Positions 7,677-14,585 of a DNA stretch of 64,000 nucleotides are shown here, piece after piece. Position 1 is the stretch's first letter, and every line of letters begins with the position of its first letter. This DNA comes from Peptococcaceae bacterium (GTDB taxonomy: Bacteria > Bacillota > Peptococcia > Peptococcales > Peptococcaceae). Location of the stretch: the NCBI GenBank assembly GCA_019420345.1, contig JAHZHI010000026.1, forward strand, positions 12,331-76,330. Reading direction: 5' to 3'. The translations under genes and the position numbers were made by a program. Under the pieces are notes generated by a model. The model did not search any database. It had not been told where the DNA came from and worked only from the letters and a program-made list of their open reading frames with translations.

Positions 7677-10600
7677 AACATGGAGCTTAGAAAACTATGG
7701 AAGCGCAAAAGTGGTGCGTGGAAACGACATGTCACAGTATCTTATTAAAGTAGAAGAAGGAGCTTCGTTGACCCTTGAGGATATTACTATGGATGGTAAT
7801 GCTTCTGGAAATGAGACGGAGCTATGGTATTCACTTATTTATGTGAAAAAGGGGACATTGACATTGCAGGATGGTGCGGTGTTGCAAAACAACTATGTGC
7901 AGCATAACTATGATGCAAATGGAGGTGCAATTTTTGCGCATAGTGCCACCGTGAATATGTATGAAGGAAGTAAGATTTGGAACAACAAAGTTGCTCATGA
8001 TATTGGGCAAGGAGGCGGAATCTATCTGGAACGGGATTCAGTTTTTAATATGTATGGCGGTGAGATTGTATATAACCATGCCCAACGTGGCGGAGGTATT
8101 GCCGTTGTGGCATCTGAAGTGAACATGTTAAATGGATCAATTTCATATAATCGAGTATCTCCAACGGAAAAGAAACCCGACGAGGTACAAGCTTATACCG
8201 GCTATTATGGTGGTGGAGTATTTGTGAGCAATATAAACAACACAGAGCTTAGTGATGATTCGATTGGTGAAGCTATATTTACTATGAAAGGAGGTACTGT
8301 GAGCAACAATAGTGCCTCGGCTGTTTGGGATGAAATTAAAGGGAAAAATCAGAGTAGCGGTGTGTCATCTTATGGAGGCGGGATTGTGGCATGGGATACA
8401 GTATATCAAAAAAACTATACTAGTAGAGATGTTGTGATTGATTTACAAGGAGGTATGGTTAGTGAAAATTCTGGACCAACTGGCGGTGTCAGTGTTTTTT
8501 TTCCAGGTGCTAAACTAAAGATAAGTGGCACAGCGGCAATATCTAACAATAAATCTTTTGGTACTCCAGGAGGATATAGTTATGTTGCTGGAGCGGGTGT
8601 TGCTGCCTACTGGGGAGGGTCTGTTGAAATGAGCGGTGGAAAAATCATTGATAACGAAACAAACAGTGAGACCAGCTTAAATCTTTGTGGCGGTGGTGTG
8701 AGTTTATATGGTAGAAATGATGGTTATTCAGGGCTACAAACAATTTTCCATATGACTGGTGGATGCCTTGAAAATAATACCGCTGCTTCAAATGGTGGTG
8801 GGATATATGCTTTAGGACCTAATGCACTTGTTCTCATAGATGGGGGATCTATAAGTGGGAACACAGCAGAAAAAAATGGGGGAGGTATATATCTCACTAG
8901 TGCAACTGGAGGTGGACCATATGCGAAAATTACCGGAGGTTCAATTTTAGAAAATAAGGCCAACGGGAAGCTAAAATATAAGGTGTCCGATACAAGTTGG
9001 GAAGAATATGAGAAGAGTTATTCTAATGGTATTTTTCTCAGTTCGGAATCGACCATGCAGATTGGTGGCACAGCAGAAATCAATCCAGACGATGATATTA
9101 CAATTTCGGTTGCATCTTGGACAGGTAGCCCCTACTATTCATACGTACAAGTGATATCTCCCGAATGGAATAATGGAGGGCAGGATGTATCGGTTACCTC
9201 TTATAGTGGTAGCAGTCCCAAATATACTGTGGAAAATGTTAGTCTGACTGCTGCGGGAACGCAATTGGTTTCTTATAACACTGAAGATGGAAGTGTAACA
9301 GAGGCGTATGTGGAAGCTGCCGAAAATGCTGAAAGAACGCGTCTATTTGTGCCAAGCGCGGCTATGCTTGAAGCGAACCCTAATTTGGCGATAGGACAAA
9401 GTAAAATACTGAACACAAACTCTATGAATAACTTTATGACCTACATTCCAGCACCAATTTCCATCAAACCAGCTAATATTACCATTTATATGGGTGGTGA
9501 TGGTTATGCAGGTACCGTTGTGGACAATGATGGCAATACTGTAAGTGGTGATGCTGTAAAAGAAAATGGTTTCCCTGAACCAGGCTTTGTCGTTACACTG
9601 CCACAATCCTTGGAAGAACAGCTTGAAGCTGATGGAAATGATATCACTGATCTGACGTTGCAATATAAGGCAGATAATAGTGGGAATACTTCTGCCTGGA
9701 AGTTTGAAAAATATGGTGAAGGTGAACACAATGTTTATCGCATTAAGCCAACGGAGACGACCAATACAACGCCTGTTCGCATGACCTTCACACCATTAAA
9801 CGGTGGTGACCCAATAGATAGTGATGACTTTGATTTCACCACAGCGCTTTACGAGAAATTGCAAATGAAAATCTACGGAGAAGGTGTTGAAGAAGGCAAA
9901 GTTACCGTGGCATACGGAGAAAATGAATATGCCATTACCACAGGCACAGCAACACTAACTGTGCGTGGCACATCGGATGCATCGGATGATGAGCAATATG
10001 GGCAGGTGACTACGGATGCCGCCAATATTGCAAAAGGAGATTCTGGTGTAGTCGCAGAGGCAGATACCATCTATACCATCAACGGCAGCAAGGTGCAAGT
10101 AGGGCAGGATGATGAAGTTGCGTTGCTTTTTGATGACATCCTTGAAGACAATAACATTACTGGTGTTACGAACACTGAATTGTTGACTGAAAAAGCTGAT
10201 CAGGTATTGGAGGCTATGGATGTTAACAACCTTACTGGTACAGGAGAACGACAATACGAAGCCAAGTATTTGGACCTTGTCGATCGCAGCAATGGTAACG
10301 CATGGCTGGCTGCCGATAAACCTATCACAGTATATTGGCCGCTGCCAGAAGGTACTGACAAAAATACGAAGTTTGAATTACTGCATTATCCAGGCATGCA
10401 TCGAGAAATGGGAATCAGTACAATCAAAGAAAATATTGATAGCTGCCAGGTTGAGCGTGTAACCATAAAAGATATCACGGATACCCATATCGTTTTCGAC
10501 GTGCAGCCATATCAGGAAGACAGTAATGGTAACGTTACTGGCGGCTTCTCACCATACGTTCTCGTATGGGAGGATGAAAGCGGCGATGGTGGAGATACGC

Positions 10601-11409
10601 CAAGTACGCCGGTGACACCACCAGATGGCGATGACACGCCGGATTTGAATACGGAGGATCACTTCTCTTACATTGTTGGTTATCCTGAAGATTATCGCAC
10701 TGGCGAGCCAAGTGATGATGAAGATCTCTGGCCGGTGAAGCCTCAAGGCAATATCACACGTGCTGAAGTGGCAACGATTTTCTATCGTTTGCTGAAAGAC
10801 GATGTGCGCGCTGAACACTGGACCAAGAGCAACGATTTTACCGATGTAGAAGCCGACGACTGGTACAACACACCTGTTTCCACCCTCAGCGCTATGGGTA
10901 TCATTACCGGATACGAAGATGGCAGCTTCAAGCCAAATGCGCCAATCACTCGCGCCGAATTTGCAGCCATGGCAGTTCGTTTCTTTGAAGAAGACAGTGC
11001 CATCTACGAAAAAGGCACCTTCAACGATATCGCAGGCAGTGAGTGGTTTGCCGATGCGGTACAAGCAGCAAAAGACCACAGCATTATCGGGGGTTATCCA
11101 GACGGCAGTTTCCAGCCAAATAAAAATATCAGCCGAGCAGAAGCCTGCTCCATCATCAACCGCACGCTGGACCGTATCCCTGATGCCGATCACCTGCTGC
11201 CAGAAGATCTCATGAAAAATTGGCCGGATAACAATCCTGGCGATTGGTACTATGCCGATATGCAGGAAGCCACCAATGGCCACGAATACGAATGGATCAC
11301 CGATGATGGAAAGACCGTTGAAAACTGGACAGGTGACCGTGAAGAGATCGACTGGGCTAAGGTGGAAGAAGAACTGGAAGCAATGCATGGTGGCCAGACT
11401 ATAAAATAA
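7657..11409 (+). CDS. SLH-domain surface protein, main part downstream of a frameshift
   Basis: A 1250-residue frame that lacks its own signal peptide and begins at a weak GTG inside the upstream fragment, so unless the frameshift is bypassed the product is not exported. Residues 1-580 contain many GGGI-Y, GNTA and NNSA motifs typical of polymorphic right-handed beta-helix adhesins. From about 601 it carries the same module as the preceding gene (SIKPANITIYMGGDGY), followed by an acidic linker and three SLH repeats. SLH1 has an insertion (PEDYRTGEPSDDEDLWPV) not found in the paralogue. The last several hundred base pairs are almost identical to 6750-7350, pointing to recent duplication or conversion. 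The gene ends 11 bp before a large terminator. Confidence 0.85.
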   Translation: MTVSGTETWSLENYGSAKVVRGNDMSQYLIKVEEGASLTLEDITMDGNASGNETELWYSLIYVKKGTLTLQDGAVLQNNYVQHNYDANGGAIFAHSATVNMYEGSKIWNNKVAHDIGQGGGIYLERDSVFNMYGGEIVYNHAQRGGGIAVVASEVNMLNGSISYNRVSPTEKKPDEVQAYTGYYGGGVFVSNINNTELSDDSIGEAIFTMKGGTVSNNSASAVWDEIKGKNQSSGVSSYGGGIVAWDTVYQKNYTSRDVVIDLQGGMVSENSGPTGGVSVFFPGAKLKISGTAAISNNKSFGTPGGYSYVAGAGVAAYWGGSVEMSGGKIIDNETNSETSLNLCGGGVSLYGRNDGYSGLQTIFHMTGGCLENNTAASNGGGIYALGPNALVLIDGGSISGNTAEKNGGGIYLTSATGGGPYAKITGGSILENKANGKLKYKVSDTSWEEYEKSYSNGIFLSSESTMQIGGTAEINPDDDITISVASWTGSPYYSYVQVISPEWNNGGQDVSVTSYSGSSPKYTVENVSLTAAGTQLVSYNTEDGSVTEAYVEAAENAERTRLFVPSAAMLEANPNLAIGQSKILNTNSMNNFMTYIPAPISIKPANITIYMGGDGYAGTVVDNDGNTVSGDAVKENGFPEPGFVVTLPQSLEEQLEADGNDITDLTLQYKADNSGNTSAWKFEKYGEGEHNVYRIKPTETTNTTPVRMTFTPLNGGDPIDSDDFDFTTALYEKLQMKIYGEGVEEGKVTVAYGENEYAITTGTATLTVRGTSDASDDEQYGQVTTDAANIAKGDSGVVAEADTIYTINGSKVQVGQDDEVALLFDDILEDNNITGVTNTELLTEKADQVLEAMDVNNLTGTGERQYEAKYLDLVDRSNGNAWLAADKPITVYWPLPEGTDKNTKFELLHYPGMHREMGISTIKENIDSCQVERVTIKDITDTHIVFDVQPYQEDSNGNVTGGFSPYVLVWEDESGDGGDTPSTPVTPPDGDDTPDLNTEDHFSYIVGYPEDYRTGEPSDDEDLWPVKPQGNITRAEVATIFYRLLKDDVRAEHWTKSNDFTDVEADDWYNTPVSTLSAMGIITGYEDGSFKPNAPITRAEFAAMAVRFFEEDSAIYEKGTFNDIAGSEWFADAVQAAKDHSIIGGYPDGSFQPNKNISRAEACSIINRTLDRIPDADHLLPEDLMKNWPDNNPGDWYYADMQEATNGHEYEWITDDGKTVENWTGDREEIDWAKVEEELEAMHGGQTIK

Positions 11410-11420
11410 TACTTTTTTGT

Positions 11421-11466
11421 AAAACACAACGGCCACGCTGGTTTTTCAGCGTGGCCGTTGTGTTTT
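11421..11466. terminator. bidirectional terminator between SLH and permease genes
   Basis: A perfect 20-bp stem, 11421-11440 against 11447-11466, with loop GTTTTT and A/T runs on both sides. It separates converging transcripts. Confidence 0.92.
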
Positions 11467-11494
11467 AAGAGGCTTTAAGAAATTTTGTAGTAAT

Positions 11495-11529
11495 CCCCGA
11501 CACTGACCGGGGACATTGCAGTGTCGGGG
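11495..11529. repeat. GC-rich hairpin CCCCGACACTG/CAGTGTCGGGG
   Basis: An 11-bp perfect inverted repeat with a 13-nt loop between the SLH terminator and the permease stop codon. There is no T run on either side, so it is not a standard intrinsic terminator. It resembles dispersed intergenic palindromes, but no second copy was noticed in this window. Confidence 0.5.
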
Positions 11530-11549
11530 GGTAAAAAGATTGGAGGAGA

Positions 11550-12932
11550 TTATCCTTCCTTTAAGGGAGATGTCACATAGGATGCACGCTTTTCGTTTTC
11601 TTCAAGGCGTGCATTTTCTTTGCTCTTCACAGAATAGATCGGCAGGCCGATGAGGGTCAGGATGATGCTCGCAAAGGAGATCAGGGTGGTGGTCATGCCG
11701 GAGAGGAAGAGCTGGTTAATGATGACATAGATGCCGCTGATGATGGCAATGAGTGGAATGACTGGATAGAGTGGCACGCGATAGGAGCGTGGACGATCCG
11801 GTTGGGTTTTGCGCATGCGGATGACGGCCATAAATGTCAATGTATAGAAAATCCAGCTGGAGAACACGGCCAGGTTGGTCAGCATGTTGAACTGACCGCT
11901 GATGGCATACACGGCGCCAAGCAAGCTGACGACGAGAATGGCATATACAGGTACCTGGGTTTTGCTCAGTTTGGAGAGGTATTTGCTGCCTGGGAGAAGA
12001 TTCTTTGTTGCCAGGTAGTAGGTGACACGGGAGCCTGAGAGCACGAAGCCGTTGCAGGAGCCGAGCACAGAGATCATGATGCCGACAGAGATGATTTTGC
12101 CGCCGACGTCACCGAAGATGGCGATGGCTACAGCAGAAGCTGGTACGGCAATGTTCATCATTTCATCGGCTGGCATGACCCAAAGATAGGCCAGGTTGAT
12201 CACAAGATAGATGGCCATGATGATGGATACACCACCAACAATGGCGATTGGTAAGTCTTTGCCAGGATTTTTCATTTCACCGGCGATGGCACCGACGGTG
12301 GTCCATCCTTCGAAGGCGAAGAGGACAGCGATTAAAAGCTGACCGAGAACAACGGCTGGGCTGAATCCATCAGCAACCATTGGGGTGAATACAGGATTGG
12401 CACCGCTGCCGCGAATGAAACCGAAGACCATCAGCATCACCAATGGAATGAGTTTGCAGATGGTGAAGATGACTTGCGCACCGCCGCCTACGGAGGAGCC
12501 AGCAGCATTAAGTATGATAACAATGAAAACGGCAATAATGGCAACTGGCACAATCATGCTGTCACCAACGAAGAGTGCAGCTTGTTGGCCGAACGCAACG
12601 GAGAGTGCAGCGATCATGGCTGGGTAGAAGAGCACGGTCTGCATCCAGCCGGCAAGATAGCCGACGCGCTTGCCGAAGGCTTCTTCGAGGTAAACGACCA
12701 TGCCGCCTGTTTTTGGAATCATGATGGCGATTTCAGCAAAGGTCATGGCGGCGGCGATGCAAATGAGACCGGTAAAAATCCAAGCCAGCATGCCTAGACC
12801 TGGTGCACCGCCGGTGGCTGTGTAGATGGCTTGTGGTTTCAGAAACACGCCAGAGCCGATGACGCAGCCTACAACGGTGGCCATGGCTGTGGCAAGTCCC
12901 AAATTCTTTTTCAATCCTTGCTTGTTTTCCAT
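11550..12932 (-). CDS. APC-superfamily amino acid permease
   Basis: A 460-residue polytopic membrane protein with about 12 hydrophobic segments. TM1 carries the unwound substrate-binding motif GCVIGSGVFLKP near residues 20-31, as in amino acid/polyamine/organocation antiporters and symporters of the serine/threonine-exchanger type (LAT-like). The ATG at 12932 is preferred because AAAGAAAGGA lies about 9 nt upstream; a longer ORF to 12989 has no ribosome-binding site. The long leader carries a tandem glycine riboswitch and two terminator-like hairpins, so glycine controls expression and glycine, or an amino acid exchanged with it, is the likely substrate. The exact substrate cannot be read from sequence. 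It converges on the SLH genes. Confidence 0.9.
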   Translation of the reverse strand: MENKQGLKKNLGLATAMATVVGCVIGSGVFLKPQAIYTATGGAPGLGMLAWIFTGLICIAAAMTFAEIAIMIPKTGGMVVYLEEAFGKRVGYLAGWMQTVLFYPAMIAALSVAFGQQAALFVGDSMIVPVAIIAVFIVIILNAAGSSVGGGAQVIFTICKLIPLVMLMVFGFIRGSGANPVFTPMVADGFSPAVVLGQLLIAVLFAFEGWTTVGAIAGEMKNPGKDLPIAIVGGVSIIMAIYLVINLAYLWVMPADEMMNIAVPASAVAIAIFGDVGGKIISVGIMISVLGSCNGFVLSGSRVTYYLATKNLLPGSKYLSKLSKTQVPVYAILVVSLLGAVYAISGQFNMLTNLAVFSSWIFYTLTFMAVIRMRKTQPDRPRSYRVPLYPVIPLIAIISGIYVIINQLFLSGMTTTLISFASIILTLIGLPIYSVKSKENARLEENEKRASYVTSPLKEG

Positions 12933-12981
12933 AGTAATCATTCCTTTCTTTGATTTGCTCTGTTGAGCGATCGGCCCAAAG

Positions 12982-13015
12982 AAAAACACAGGCGTTTGAC
13001 CGCATGATCCGCCTG
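12982..13015 (-). terminator. second hairpin in the permease leader
   Basis: On the minus strand, CAGGCG and CGCCTG (12989-12994 and 13010-13015) pair and are followed by T-rich sequence at 12982-12986. The stem is short, so this may be a second weak terminator or part of an alternative fold. Confidence 0.45.
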
Positions 13016-13062
13016 CGTATGACCTTTTTGCTCATGAGATACACACCACTAAACCAAAGAAC

Positions 13063-13109
13063 GAAAAAAGGAAATACAGGCGCATTAAACCATGCTGCCA
13101 TGTATTTCC
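13063..13109 (-). terminator. expression-platform terminator of the glycine riboswitch
   Basis: On the minus strand, GGAAATACA (13101-13109) pairs with TGTATTTCC (13070-13078) and is followed by six T (13064-13069). Its 5' arm overlaps the 3' strand of the P1 stem of the second glycine aptamer by 2 nt, so aptamer folding and termination can compete. Confidence 0.75.
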
Positions 13110-13286
13110 TCTGTATACTTACCTGAAAGTTTTACTTCTACGGCGATGTCCTTAATAAGACATACTCTTCAGAGTTCCATCAGCAGAAGATCTCTGGACC
13201 TGAAAGATTCCCTGTGATCGGCAAATCACAAGTTGCTTCGTCGGCTTCGATTTAACGAAATTTCCCTTCTGCGTCATCTGGAGATG
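13108..13286 (-). promoter_or_regulatory. tandem glycine riboswitch
   Basis: Reading the minus strand from 13286, two glycine aptamers follow each other. Aptamer 1 is closed by ATCTC/GAGAT and contains GAAGCCGACGAAGCAACTT and CTTTCAGGTCCAGAG. Aptamer 2 is closed by CTCTG/CAGAG and contains CATCGCCGTAGAAGTAAAAC and CTTTCAGGTAAGTATACAGA. The CTTTCAGG-then-CAGAG signature appears in both, as expected for the gcvT family. A terminator follows directly. The controlled gene is an amino acid permease rather than the glycine cleavage system, so the switch probably adjusts glycine transport. Whether glycine turns it on or off cannot be decided without folding. Confidence 0.9.
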
Positions 13287-13299
13287 TTTGATTTTCTTT

Positions 13300-13328
13300 A
13301 ATATAGCATCGGGTGGTCGTTTTGTCCA
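13300..13328 (-). promoter_or_regulatory. promoter of the glycine-riboswitch permease
   Basis: On the minus strand, TGGACA (13323-13328), a 17-bp spacer and TATATT (13300-13305), about 15 nt upstream of the first aptamer. Confidence 0.75.
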
Positions 13329-13417
13329 GCGTTATTTTTTCAATTTTACTGAATATTTTTCTGGAGCTAAGCGTAGTGTTGCGCCCGGGTGGATGAGGGC
13401 GGCACTTTGCTCAGTGC

Positions 13418-13446
13418 TTGTTTATGATGGGAGCTGATGGTACAAT
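13418..13446 (+). promoter_or_regulatory. promoter of the nitroreductase gene
   Basis: TTGTTT (13418-13423), 17-bp spacer, TACAAT (13441-13446), followed by AGAAAAGAAGG and the ATG at 13479. Confidence 0.6.
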
Positions 13447-13478
13447 ATTGCCAAATCTCGAGAAAAGAAGGTTTTCAT

Positions 13479-13997
13479 ATGGAAGATTTTTTAACACTCG
13501 CACGCACACGTTATTCGGTGCGTAAGTTTTCAGATCAGCCAGTGGAGGCAGAGGTCCTGCAGAAGATTTTGATGGCTGGCCAGGCAGCGCCAACAGCGCG
13601 CAACAGTCAGGCGGTGCATGTGTATGTGCTGCAGAGCGATGAAGCGCGCGCCAAAGCAGCGGCGTTGACCAAGTATTCTTTCGGAGCGCCAATGATTGTG
13701 GTGGTTTGCTATGAAAGCGACCGTACATGGAAAAATCCGTTGGTGGATGGCATCATTTCTGGTGAACAGGATGCGGCTATTGTGGCAGCACATATGATGC
13801 TGGCTGCCTGGGAGCAGGGCGTTGGCTCTTGCTGGGTGGGGTATTTTCCGCCAGCAAAACTGGCAGAAGCGCTGGCGCTGCCAGAAAATCATGTTCCAGT
13901 ACTGATGATGCCAATGGGGTATCCGGCAGACGATGCAGCGCCATCACCGCTGCATGAAAAAACACGCAGTCTGGATGAATTGGTTACAGTGCTCTAA
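13479..13997 (+). CDS. nitroreductase-family FMN flavoprotein
   Basis: A 172-residue member of the FMN-dependent nitroreductase superfamily. The N-terminal RTRYSVRKFSDQPV holds the arginines that contact the FMN phosphate. A second flavin region lies near residues 36-44 (APTARNSQAVH) and the C-terminal half has the GVGSCWVGYF/MPMGYP pattern. Such enzymes pass NAD(P)H electrons to nitro compounds, quinones or flavins; the physiological substrate is unknown. The ATG at 13479 is chosen for its AAGAAGG site; an in-frame ATG at 13437 has none and overlaps the -10 region. It is a single-gene unit bounded by its own promoter and a bidirectional terminator. Confidence 0.88.
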   Translation: MEDFLTLARTRYSVRKFSDQPVEAEVLQKILMAGQAAPTARNSQAVHVYVLQSDEARAKAAALTKYSFGAPMIVVVCYESDRTWKNPLVDGIISGEQDAAIVAAHMMLAAWEQGVGSCWVGYFPPAKLAEALALPENHVPVLMMPMGYPADDAAPSPLHEKTRSLDELVTVL

Positions 13998-14001
13998 AAA
14001 T

Positions 14002-14047
14002 AAAACGGTATGCGAGCGCTCCGCAACGAGCGCTCGCATACCGTTTT
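14002..14047. terminator. bidirectional terminator between nitroreductase and csoR
   Basis: A perfect 19-bp stem (14002-14020 with 14029-14047), 8-nt loop, A-rich and T-rich ends; serves both converging genes. Confidence 0.92.
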
Positions 14048-14058
14048 GTTGTCTTGTT

Positions 14059-14331
14059 TTACTTGCTGAGGCGTTTGAGCACGGCTTGAAGTTCGGCAAT
14101 CTTTCTTTCTTCTTCTTCCTGATTGCCGCTTTCAAAGGCTTTGCGCACACAGTGGTCAACGTGGGCGGTGAGCACTTCTGCATTGATGGTACCCAACAGC
14201 GCCTGCGTGCTGAGCAGTTGGTTGGATATGTCGATGCAGTAGCGGTCTTCGTCAACCATGCGGATCAAGCCGTCGATTTGTCCACGTGCTGTTTTTAACA
14301 GACGGGTGATCTCTTGTTTGTTTGCTTGCAT
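14059..14331 (-). CDS. csoR: CsoR-family copper-sensing repressor
   Basis: A 90-residue all-helical metal-sensing repressor. The Cu(I) ligand set Cys32, His57 and Cys61 is present at the family spacing (YCIDISNQLL and HVDHC). The N-terminal R-x-x-GQIDGLIRM helix is the DNA-contact region of the CsoR/RcnR fold. In the apo form these tetramers repress copper-efflux operons and Cu(I) releases them. It is the last gene of the copA operon, 26 bp after it, with its own AAGGAGA site, so it should repress its own transcript. A matching G/C-rich operator lies in the copA promoter. The ligand set favours copper over nickel/cobalt (RcnR) or formaldehyde (FrmR). Confidence 0.92.
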   Translation of the reverse strand: MQANKQEITRLLKTARGQIDGLIRMVDEDRYCIDISNQLLSTQALLGTINAEVLTAHVDHCVRKAFESGNQEEEERKIAELQAVLKRLSK

Positions 14332-14357
14332 GATGCGTATCTCCTTGTGTGTACGGG

Positions 14358-14585
14358 TTATTTGGCGATGCCTTTATAGGTGAAGCCAAGATCGGTGAGT
14401 GTTTTTTCAATTGGCAGCGTGTTTGGGTCCACGGTGGTGGTAATGGTGCAATTTTTGTCGTCTAAAGAGACTTCAGCGCTGGTGACACCATCTAGACCGC
14501 CGAGCCCTTTTTCGACGCTCATCTTGCAGTGGTTGCAAGCCATGCCTTCGATGTTTACAGTTGCTTTGTAAGTTTTTTCATTCAT
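14358..14585 (-). CDS. copZ: internal in-frame CopZ-like copper chaperone start within copA
   Basis: The last 75 codons of copA begin with ATG at 14585, preceded at optimal distance by a consensus AGGAGG (minus strand, AGGAGGAACGACATA before the ATG). From this start the product is a complete stand-alone HMA chaperone (GMACNHC, Cys17 and Cys20) of normal CopZ length. Its frame is open to the upstream ATPase, so a ribosome can reach it either by readthrough from copA or by independent initiation. Free CopZ delivers Cu(I) to CopA. Whether both forms are made is inferred from the ribosome-binding site alone. Confidence 0.65.
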   Translation of the reverse strand: MNEKTYKATVNIEGMACNHCKMSVEKGLGGLDGVTSAEVSLDDKNCTITTTVDPNTLPIEKTLTDLGFTYKGIAK

